Assembly: GCA_049281195.1 (NCBI GenBank) | Contig: JBAPRR010000423.1 | Span: 1-14,078 of the forward strand | DNA: 14,078 nucleotides | Direction of reading: 5' to 3' | DNA from: JBAPRR01 sp049281195 | GTDB taxonomy: Bacteria; Actinomycetota; Acidimicrobiia; Acidimicrobiales; CAVXTF01 | Part shown: positions 8,686 through 14,078 of the stretch, one piece after another | How positions within the stretch are numbered: the first letter of the stretch is position 1 | How the letters are laid out: each line of letters starts with the position of its first letter | Made by a program: the position numbers and the translations under genes | The notes under the pieces: model-generated | The model's database searches: none | What the model was told of the DNA's origin: nothing | The model's input: only the letters and a program-made list of their open reading frames with translations

Positions 8686-9104
8686 ATGACTTGGGACAGA
8701 CAAACCGAGCAACGAAGCGAGGAGTCGGTTCGTGACCCGCCATTTGCGCCATCATTGGCTCAGGATGGCGAGCGGGTCGCCTGGCATAGCATGGCCAATC
8801 GGGGTGCGGACAACACCTGCCAGGTCGGGGAAGTCCTCTACCTCACCGATGAGCGGCTCTTCTTCGAGCCGGCGCTCCTCGAGCGTGCCACCGAAGAAAA
8901 GGAGTGGCAGGCTCCCCTTGCCGACCTGAGCATGACTTTAGGGCCACGCACCTGGATTCTCATATTCCAGTTGTCCGCCACATTGCCTTGCGATACCACC
9001 TGCAAGCGATCCAAGCGGACGGCTCGGTGGAGGATTTCTGGATTACGCAACTGGGCGAACCATTGGAGCAGATTGCTCATTGGGACGCGCAATCCCCGAC
9101 CTGA
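8686..9104 (+). pseudogene. GRAM/PH-like domain protein, broken by a frameshift
   Basis: The first part, in the frame of ATG 8686, reads like the N-terminal half of a small actinobacterial GRAM/PH-like domain protein: ERVAWHSMANRG, then GEVLYLTDERLFFEP, a linker and PLADLS. After about 8930-8945 this frame loses sense. The adjacent frame (codons from 8904, stop 9102-9104) supplies the expected second half: HLQAIQADGSVEDFWITQL, then EPLEQIAHW. Moving between the two frames needs one missing base (or two extra) near 8935. The product would be about 110-140 residues, probably lipid- or membrane-associated, with unknown role. The start is unclear. A GAGGAG site at 8719-8724 points to GTG 8732, which is in a third frame; TTG 8755 is another possible start in the main frame. 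Either a decayed gene or a sequencing error. Confidence 0.5.
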
Positions 9105-9184
9105 TTTTTGGCGATCTCTCCAACATTGGCCTTCTCAGTCGGAAGCGCCAGGTTCATGGTCCCGCCTTTCGGTACCCTCGTGGC

Positions 9185-9511
9185 ATGTTGATCGTGATTG
9201 GGAGCATCGAAGCCCGACCGGAGACGATCGATCGGATCGTGGAGTTGGGTCTCGAACATGTCCGGCGTTCGCGCATGGAGCCGGGATGCTTGTTGCACAG
9301 CATTCACCGCGATGTCGAGAACGAACTCCGCGTGGTGTTCATCGAACGGTGGGAGGATGCCGCGGCGCTCCAAGTCCACTTCCAGGTTCTGGCGTCAGGG
9401 GAATTTGTCCGGGAGGCTGTCGACCTGGCCGTCCGTCCTCCCGAGATCTCGATCTACGAAGCCGAGGTTGCAACGATGCCGAATCCAGCGCCCGAGAAGC
9501 GAGGAGGTTGA
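9185..9511 (+). CDS. Antibiotic biosynthesis monooxygenase (ABM) domain protein, YgiN-like
   Basis: The 108-residue product matches the ABM family of small dimeric ferredoxin-like barrels. These include cofactor-free quinol monooxygenases such as YgiN and many uncharacterised oxygenases. Visible features are the first strand MLIVIGSI, the helix with TIDRIVELGLEHV, the MEPGCLLHSIHRD segment, the strand VVFIERWED, and the helix with LQVHFQ. These lie in the family order and near its usual length. ATG 9185 was chosen because the fold begins there, although the frame is open further upstream from about 9080. No clear ribosome site precedes it. The acetyltransferase gene starts within a few bases of its stop, so the two are probably translated together. 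The substrate is unknown. Confidence 0.8.
   Translation: MLIVIGSIEARPETIDRIVELGLEHVRRSRMEPGCLLHSIHRDVENELRVVFIERWEDAAALQVHFQVLASGEFVREAVDLAVRPPEISIYEAEVATMPNPAPEKRGG
9501..9507 (+). promoter_or_regulatory. Ribosome binding site deciding the GNAT start
   Basis: GAGGAGG lies inside the last codons of the ABM gene. It abuts TTG 9508, which is too close, but is nine bases before TTG 9517, which favours the latter as the start. Confidence 0.6.
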
Positions 9512-9516
9512 CCGCA

Positions 9517-10317
9517 TTGGCGATCCCTTTCGATGTCCAACAGCAGGCGCTGCATCCATTCCGGGACGTCTTCCCGCCTACGGGAACTGAAACCGTCGAG
9601 TGCGACGGCATCATCGTCTGCATGCACCCGCTCCCATCCGCCAAAATTGTCGAACCCGCCAACCTCCATATCGATGAGATCGAGACCGCGGTGGCACGGG
9701 CACGCGCCATAGTTGGTGAGAGCGGCAGTTCGCTGCTGGCATGGTGGATATCGCCCGAACATGCATCGATTGGCGAGCGCCTGGAGCAACTCGGCCTGGT
9801 CAACGAGGACACTCCAGGCTTCGAGAAGGTCGAGAATGCGATGGCCTTGATTGATGTACCTGCCGGCGAGTGGCCTGATGAGATCGTCGTGACCGAAGTC
9901 GAGTCTTTCGAAGACTTTCGCACTTCGAATGACGTGCGGGACTCTGCATTCGTGATGCCGCAAGCAATGCGCGACGCAAGCGCAGCTACGTTGCCGAAGC
10001 AGTACGAGGAGTATTCCACGCCCGGGAATTCTTCGCGTCAGTTCAACGCTTCCATCGCCGGCGAAGTAGTCGGTACCGCCGCAGCGGTGCGCGGCGCTGC
10101 CGGAGTGAACCTATTCGGTGGCGCGGTAGTCAGCGAGGCCCGCGGTCGAGGCGTCTATCGCGCGCTGACACATGCCCGCTGGAAGTTCGCCGTGGACTGT
10201 GGCACCCCCGCTCTGACGATCCAGGCTGGACGAATGTCGAGGCCGGTTGTCGAACAGCTTGGCTTCACACTTGTGGGCGAAGCTCGCGTCTACGTCGACG
10301 ACTTCGCCCGCGTCTAG
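9517..10317 (+). CDS. GNAT family N-acetyltransferase
   Basis: A product of about 266 residues whose C-terminal half is a GNAT domain, transferring an acyl group from acyl-CoA to an unknown amine. The acetyl-CoA loop is in the segment GGAVVSEARGRGVYRAL (about residues 201-217), where RGRGVY fits the R/QxxGxG/A pattern. It is preceded by the typical strand FNASIAGEVVGTAAAV and followed by MSRPVVEQLGFTLVGE, the usual closing helix and strand. The N-terminal half (about 1-150) is a divergent, possibly GNAT-like domain without a CoA motif. TTG 9517 was chosen from the GAGGAGG at 9501-9507. TTG 9508 overlaps the ABM stop and is the alternative. The same frame stays open far upstream to 8686, but that part belongs to the GRAM-like remnant and to out-of-frame sequence over the ABM gene. 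Confidence 0.8.
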   Translation: MAIPFDVQQQALHPFRDVFPPTGTETVECDGIIVCMHPLPSAKIVEPANLHIDEIETAVARARAIVGESGSSLLAWWISPEHASIGERLEQLGLVNEDTPGFEKVENAMALIDVPAGEWPDEIVVTEVESFEDFRTSNDVRDSAFVMPQAMRDASAATLPKQYEEYSTPGNSSRQFNASIAGEVVGTAAAVRGAAGVNLFGGAVVSEARGRGVYRALTHARWKFAVDCGTPALTIQAGRMSRPVVEQLGFTLVGEARVYVDDFARV

Positions 10318-10519
10318 TCCGCTTCCGACAGCGACACCCAGCTATACGGTGACCGCGACTGTCAGTCCATGGGTTGATGGAGCTTCTCCGGATTCTTAGG
10401 TGGTATTTGATTCTTGAATTCGCTGCGTGTCTACGTCGAGTGGCCAGGTTTTCGGAATGGACCTTTGCCGGATGTCGGACGGGTCTCAGTTCCGGCCGAT
10501 GATCTCGCTGTGACGCTCG
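10318..10519. other. Intergenic stretch with a weak open frame
   Basis: About 200 bases between the GNAT gene and the aquaporin pseudogene. A plus-strand frame opens at TTG 10414 after an AGGTGG (10398-10403) and runs to 10914. It overlaps the aquaporin remnant in another frame and resembles nothing I know. I see no clear promoter or terminator. Confidence 0.4.
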
Positions 10520-11160
10520 ATGAGTATGAAGTCGCGCCAACTGTCGAGATGTTTGCCAATCGCCCTTCTGGTGCCAACCCCGTTGAATCCGGGGCGCGTT
10601 TGGAGTTCAAGACTTGCCGTATTCTCCGGAAACACTCCGCTCGTCGGGCTGTTCACGATCGTCTTGATGGTGGGACCGGTATCCGGAGGACACCTCAATC
10701 CGGTCGTCTCATCCTTAGACGCGAGTCTGGGTGGGATCCGTTGGCGAATCGCATTCGCCTACCTGTCAGCTCAGGTAGCCGGATGCATCGCCGGAGGGGT
10801 TGTTGCCAATCTGGTGTTTCCCAGAGGGGGCCGTCACGATCTCGACGAAGGTTCGAGCTTCCGGGCCGCGTTTCTTGTCGGAAGTCATTGCAACATTCGG
10901 GCTGGCCCTTTTGAAGTGGTGCCTTGGCTAGAACAGAACGAAGCAGAGCCATTGCTGCGACGGCCGGCGCACACATCGGTGGCGCGTACTTCTTCACATC
11001 CTCGACCGGTTTCGCCAATCCCGCAATTGCAGTAGACCGAATGTTCTCGAACACCGTTGCTGGGATCGCGCCGCGATCCGTTACGACATTTTTAGTAGCT
11101 CAGATCGTCGGCGGTATGCCGGCGCTGATCGTCATCAAGACCTTCTACCCTAAAACAACT
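10520..11160 (+). pseudogene. Aquaporin / MIP family channel pseudogene, split over three frames
   Basis: The remains of a six-helix MIP-family water or solute channel are readable in order but in three frames. The first frame (about 10520-10870) gives IALLV, SRLAVFSG, then VGPVSGGHLNPVV, which carries the first pore loop as NPV, and a helix FAYLSAQVAGCIAGGVVANL. The second frame (about 10872-10920) gives LSEVIATFGLALL and then a stop at 10929. The third (about 10924-11160) gives AHIGGAYFFTSSTGFANPAI, which carries the second NPA loop, and ends at IKTFYPKTT. Each step looks like a single-base change (about +1) near 10870 and 10910-10922. The N-terminal helix is short and poorly conserved. Such channels normally have about 230 residues in one frame. 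No intact product is possible without repeated frameshifting, so it is probably non-functional or badly sequenced. Confidence 0.82.
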
Positions 11161-11526
11161 ACGGATCCATCTCGGGCGATCGTCTCTCAGCCGGGGGCTC
11201 CGGTCCCCACCGTTCGAAGAGCCCTGCATAAATCGAAATTCCTGTTGCTGCCAGGCGCCCATCCAGCCATGGACGCGCTTGTGCCCACAGCAAATCCCTG
11301 TCAACGTCTAGCTCTGACCACGCCCGACAAGGGCGACCTTTCCAAAGGGGGCTCATCGGGACCGAGCTTTGCCGAACCAATCCAGTGCTTCATTTGTGAT
11401 TCACCGAACCTGCTCTGGAGCATCCCTAAAGCCACGCTTCGCCATCGCTACGGCACTGGGCGCCGTCGTCTCACTGATCTACCACAGCGTATTTCTGCCA
11501 CCAAGACCTTTAGTGGGGGAGAGTCC
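11161..11526. other. Intergenic stretch upstream of the propeller gene
   Basis: About 365 bases after the aquaporin remnant. The plus frame of the propeller gene stays open through all of it, but the sequence has low-complexity, non-domain content and no start with a ribosome site, so I treat it as untranslated. In another frame, 11396-11539 would encode a 47-residue peptide with one hydrophobic segment (FAIATALGAVVSLIYHSVFL); it has no ribosome site. A promoter for the propeller gene must lie here, but I could not identify one. Confidence 0.5.
11515..11523 (+). promoter_or_regulatory. Ribosome binding site deciding the propeller gene start
   Basis: A strong purine-rich GGGGGAGAG lies directly upstream, with its GGAG core five bases before ATG 11527. 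It shows that the true gene starts here and not at the upstream end of the open frame at 10924. Confidence 0.8.
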
Positions 11527-12681
11527 ATGGCAAGGATGAGATCCACGTACGCAGACCGTCTTATAGACCCGGTCGACGCATCGGCAACTCCAGTGGACCT
11601 GGCTTCTGGCCGTCGCTGTCTTCGAGCGGCGCTGGTTGTAGCGGTTCTGGCAGTGCCCATTGTCTGCGCGCATTCTGCTTTCGCTGGGACAAATGAACCT
11701 TCCTCTACTTCGGCTCACGCTTTAGCGGGAACGGCGACTCTTCAAGATTCGAAAGCTCTTCAAGATACGAAGTCTGTTCAAGACCCGGAGGTCGCACAGA
11801 AGAGCGGCATCGCGCCGTCACTCACGACATTTGGAACCGATCCGCACCAGGTTGTCATGGCTTACATCGCAAACAACGCCACCGATGACATTATGATCAC
11901 GACGACCCGAAATGGCGTTCAGTGGTCGACGCCCATTAACACCGGACAAAGCAGCAGCGAGTCACCCGCTATCGAATTTTGGGGCGACGAGAGCGAGCTG
12001 CTGATGGCTTATGTCGCTAACAACGGTAGCAGAGACCTTTTCGTGACTACCTCGACCATTGACGGAGTCACCTGGTCCCCTAGCGAGTACACCGGGCAGC
12101 AAAGCTCGACGGCACCAGCGAACTGGCCGGGCGTCATCGTCTTTGTGGCGAACAACGGGAGCAACAATCTGCTGGCGATAACCTCCTCCAACGGCACGAC
12201 TTGGTCGGCGTCCGCTGACGTGGGTCAGCAGGCGAAGGCAGCTCCGGCTGTCACCGTAAACTTCAACGGCCAGTATGTCGTGGTTTACGTGGCGAACAAC
12301 AGCAGCGATGATCTCATCGAGACGACCTCATACAACGGCGCGACGTGGACGGGGGGATCGTTAGTCGGACAGCAGAGCCCGGTTGCGCCGGCTATTGCTC
12401 CCGAAGGCAACGTCAATTCGCTTCTGTTGTCGTTCGTCGCCAACAACGGTAGCGACGACCTTCTGGTAACGACGTCGACCAATGGTGGAGAAACCTGGTC
12501 TGCATCTTCACCGGTGACTGGAGAAAGCAGCAGTAATGGGCCGAGCCTAGCCCCACTTTACAACAACAAGCTATACCTTAAGAAGTGGATTCTCACGTAT
12601 GTGGCGAACAACGGCAGTAACGACCTCCTCGCAACGACATCACCGAATGGAGCCACGTGGTCGACGAGCAAGAAGGTCTGA
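11527..12681 (+). CDS. Secreted protein with six YVANNGS-type repeats, probable beta-propeller
   Basis: A 384-residue protein with an atypically long N-region (about 30 residues), a hydrophobic segment at about 34-48, and a likely cleavage site after AFA at 51-53. A short linker follows (54-105) with three 6-residue LQDSKA-like repeats. The rest is six repeats beginning near residues 112, 161, 205, 253, 302 and 357. Each has a core like YVANNGSNDLLATTSPNG, then a TW(S/T) end and, in most, a GQQS...AP connector. The period is 44-55 residues. S/T-x-N-G-x-T-W resembles the Asp-box (SxDxGxTW) of sialidase-like propellers with Asn in place of Asp. I infer a six-bladed propeller, exposed or secreted, possibly carbohydrate- or surface-binding. 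No catalytic residues of sialidases are evident. No activity can be assigned. Confidence 0.75.
   Translation: MARMRSTYADRLIDPVDASATPVDLASGRRCLRAALVVAVLAVPIVCAHSAFAGTNEPSSTSAHALAGTATLQDSKALQDTKSVQDPEVAQKSGIAPSLTTFGTDPHQVVMAYIANNATDDIMITTTRNGVQWSTPINTGQSSSESPAIEFWGDESELLMAYVANNGSRDLFVTTSTIDGVTWSPSEYTGQQSSTAPANWPGVIVFVANNGSNNLLAITSSNGTTWSASADVGQQAKAAPAVTVNFNGQYVVVYVANNSSDDLIETTSYNGATWTGGSLVGQQSPVAPAIAPEGNVNSLLLSFVANNGSDDLLVTTSTNGGETWSASSPVTGESSSNGPSLAPLYNNKLYLKKWILTYVANNGSNDLLATTSPNGATWSTSKKV
11740..11793 (+). repeat. Three tandem 18-bp units in the linker of the propeller gene
   Basis: Units start at 11740, 11758 and 11776 and share the TTCAAGA core. The first two are close copies (CGAA follows in both) and the third has drifted. 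They encode LQDSKA, LQDTKS and VQDPEV, so the unit length keeps the reading frame. Confidence 0.7.
11860..12666 (+). repeat. Six degenerate blade-encoding repeats
   Basis: The coding sequence carries six copies of a unit of about 132-165 bases. The best-conserved core reads GTGGCGAACAACGG or close to it at 12147, 12288 and 12601, with more drifted copies elsewhere. The similarity at DNA level suggests fairly recent duplication or recombination between blades. Confidence 0.7.
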
Positions 12682-12688
12682 CGGGCGG

Positions 12689-12703
12689 CTTCGCATCGCG
12701 AAG
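12689..12703 (+). terminator. Short hairpin after the propeller gene, possible weak terminator
   Basis: CTTCGC, a three-base loop, and GCGAAG form a perfect 6-bp stem eight bases after the stop codon. The following bases hold only a weak T-rich patch (CTTTT at 12713-12717), so intrinsic termination is uncertain. Confidence 0.35.
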
Positions 12704-13074
12704 TTCTGACAACTTTTAGGAACAGCCGCGTTCGAGCAACGATCGTATGAGATCCCACATTGGTGAACACGGGCCCAATCGTTCGTGGACTCGCGGTCAG
12801 AGCGTTGCGAAGGCCATTGGGGTCGAACCGAATCTGCCAGAGTATTCGGGTTGCCAGGCCCTTTTGAGGTTGCGCTGCTTTGCCCGCGGCCATGCGCCCG
12901 GCATCCGTAATCAAGGGAGATGAAATTGCCGTGCCGTTCGAACGAATTTCGAGCGAGGCGAGCAGATCTCACGTGACGGTTTTCAACCACCAGTCCGGCT
13001 ACAGCTCCTGGGTCCAGATCACCAGGTTCGGCGTGAATAGGCCACATGGCAGAGGTTCTTCGCCCTTATCTGTC
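12704..13074. other. Intergenic stretch upstream of the cyclase-ATPase gene
   Basis: About 370 bases without a supportable gene. Minus and plus frames of 80-135 codons exist here but have no domain and no ribosome site. A perfect 10-bp palindrome CGTTCGAACG lies at 12935-12944 and overlaps an imperfect neighbourhood of TTCGA repeats. It may be an operator, but nothing identifies its protein. Confidence 0.4.
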
Positions 13075-13080
13075 GGAGGA
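13075..13080 (+). promoter_or_regulatory. Ribosome binding site deciding the cyclase-ATPase start
   Basis: GGAGGA lies eight bases before ATG 13089. It excludes the in-frame ATG at 13080, which it abuts, and favours 13089 over the later ATG at 13128. Confidence 0.7.
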
Positions 13081-13088
13081 TGGTCCTC

Positions 13089-14078
13089 ATGGAGAGCGAC
13101 AACCTTCTTGTGCCAAAATTCGGCGATATGACGGCCCCACCGGCCGATCGAGCCGACGAACCTGTCAGCAGGGACATCAGGCGGTTTCCTACTGGCATCG
13201 TCACCTTCTTGATGAGTGACGTTGAGGGGTCGACTCGGCTTTGGGAGGCGGGTGAGGATCTGGCCGGAGCCGCCATCTCACGACAATTTGAGTTGCTCCA
13301 CACCGTCATGGCCCGCCATGGCGGCTACCTGCCTCTCGAGCAGGGCGAAGGTGACAGCGTAGTAGGGGTTTTCGCAACGGCCTCCGATGCCGTTGAGGCT
13401 GCCTTTGAGATCCTGAAGGAAATCGAAGAAGAGAGTTGGCCGACGCCGTCGCCGGTGAAGGTCCGGCTGGCACTCCACACTGGCGAGGCGGAATTGCAAG
13501 CCGGGGGGAACTATCACGGTCGTACGATCATCCGCTGCGCCCGACTTCGTGCGATCGCCCACGGGGGGCAGGCGCTGGTTTCCGATTCGACCCGCAACCT
13601 GGCCGACGATCGTCTGCCGGCTGGCGTTTCGCTCCGGATGCTGGGCGTTCATCGGCTGAAGGATCTGGGCCGGTCTGAACGCGTGTGGCAACTCTGCCAT
13701 CCCCAACTCATCGGTGACTTCCCGGAGCTTCGGTCGCTGGATTCGTTGCCAAACAACCTCCCCACCCAGCTGACGTCCTTCATCGGCCGCTCGGTTGACC
13801 TCGCCGGGATTCGAGATGCCCTCCACGATTCGAGGCTCGTGACTTGTGTCGGAGCCGGTGGGTCAGGCAAGAGCCGTCTGGCCGTGCAATCGGCGGCGGA
13901 TTTGGCCGACGAATACGGCGGCGGAACCTGGTGGGTCGACCTCTCGCCCATCTCGGTTCCCGAAAGAGTGGCAGAAGCGCTGGCTCGGGTGCTGGGCCTT
14001 CGACCTGAACACGACAATGACTTGGTAGGAATGATCGTGGGACAGTTTGCCGGGCAACAAGCGCTTCTAGTCCTGGAC
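13089..14078 (+). CDS. Class III cyclase-domain / P-loop (STAND) ATPase regulator, 3'-truncated
   Basis: The frame is open from ATG 13089 to the window end (330 codons, no stop). The N-terminal domain (about 36-200) is a class III nucleotide cyclase homology domain: IVTFLMSDVEGSTRLWE with metal ligand Asp44, EQGEGDS with Asp89, RLALHTGEAE, and CARLRAIAHGGQALVS. The linker LPNNLPTQLTSFIGR leads to an ATPase with Walker A GAGGSGKS (255-262), and the window ends at LLVLD, the start of Walker B. Relatives are about 800-1100 residues with TPR repeats and often a LuxR helix-turn-helix, which would lie outside the window. In this copy the substrate-lysine position is Gln85 and the transition-state Asn position is Ile148, so cyclase activity is doubtful and the domain may only sense or bind. 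The target is unknown. Confidence 0.9.
   Translation, partial: MESDNLLVPKFGDMTAPPADRADEPVSRDIRRFPTGIVTFLMSDVEGSTRLWEAGEDLAGAAISRQFELLHTVMARHGGYLPLEQGEGDSVVGVFATASDAVEAAFEILKEIEEESWPTPSPVKVRLALHTGEAELQAGGNYHGRTIIRCARLRAIAHGGQALVSDSTRNLADDRLPAGVSLRMLGVHRLKDLGRSERVWQLCHPQLIGDFPELRSLDSLPNNLPTQLTSFIGRSVDLAGIRDALHDSRLVTCVGAGGSGKSRLAVQSAADLADEYGGGTWWVDLSPISVPERVAEALARVLGLRPEHDNDLVGMIVGQFAGQQALLVLD

Noticed and set aside
8252..8686. 144-codon plus-strand frame in the gap after the SARP-like gene
   Set aside because: No ribosome site, domain or membrane pattern that would support it, and competing frames of similar length exist on both strands.
9339..10019. 226-codon minus-strand frame opposite the ABM and GNAT genes
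   Set aside because: Ser-rich shadow of the well-supported plus-strand genes, with no domain of its own.
10414..10914. 166-codon plus-strand frame before and over the aquaporin remnant
   Set aside because: It overlaps the recognisable aquaporin frame, turns Arg-rich and non-domain-like, and only a weak ribosome site precedes its TTG.
10924..12681. A single 585-codon gene
   Set aside because: Its first part is the third frame of an aquaporin pseudogene, the middle has no domain content, and a strong ribosome site with ATG lies at 11515-11529. The real gene starts at 11527.
12935..12944. SOS (LexA) box at the palindrome CGTTCGAACG
   Set aside because: The actinobacterial LexA site needs GAAC and GTTC separated by four bases. 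Here the halves are fused and the neighbouring TTCGA units do not give that spacing.
13128..13130. ATG 13128 as start of the cyclase-ATPase gene
   Set aside because: No ribosome site precedes it, while ATG 13089 in the same frame has GGAGGA at the right distance.

Overview
The window looks like chromosomal DNA of an actinomycete-type bacterium (Actinomycetota), probably a soil lineage. This rests on the moderately high GC content, the frequent GTG and TTG starts, and the families present: a SARP/BTAD-type STAND regulator, a cyclase-STAND regulator, a Tat-exported phospholipase C-like enzyme and a GGDEF-EAL protein. The genus cannot be fixed from the sequence. No rRNA, tRNA, CRISPR array, insertion sequence or phage gene was seen.

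Layout, left to right. (1) 1-597 is the 3' part of a GH12 endoglucanase, cut by the window edge. (2) 640-2682 is a two-TM sensor with GGDEF and EAL domains, both with intact catalytic motifs. (3) 2787-4292 (minus) is a Tat-exported phosphoesterase of the phospholipase C / acid phosphatase family. (4) 4293-4733 is the divergent intergenic region, which contains 11-bp-period direct repeats. (5) 4734-8180 is a 1148-residue SARP-like regulator with a BTAD domain, an ATPase and TPR-like repeats. An alternating palindromic array lies across its stop codon. (6) 8181-11526 is a loose, partly decayed zone. It holds a GRAM/PH-like gene split over two frames, an intact antibiotic-biosynthesis-monooxygenase-type gene, a closely following GNAT acetyltransferase, and an aquaporin-family pseudogene spread over three frames. 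(7) 11527-12681 is a secreted protein with six YVANNGS-type repeats, probably a six-bladed beta-propeller. (8) 13089-14078 (running off the edge) is a class III cyclase-domain / P-loop ATPase regulator, ending inside Walker B.

Taken together, three secreted proteins (cellulase-type hydrolase, phospholipase C-like enzyme, repeat propeller) are interspersed with three signal-transduction proteins. This suggests extracellular nutrient acquisition, but no operon ties them together and the link is inference.

Two long open frames in the window are misleading. The frame open over 8686-10317 joins a broken gene, an out-of-frame stretch over the monooxygenase, and the acetyltransferase. The frame open over 10924-12681 joins the tail of the aquaporin pseudogene to the real propeller gene. 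No clearly unprecedented system was found. The best leads are the GTCACGC/GCGTGAC array, the 11-bp repeats, the repeat propeller and the cluster of broken genes.
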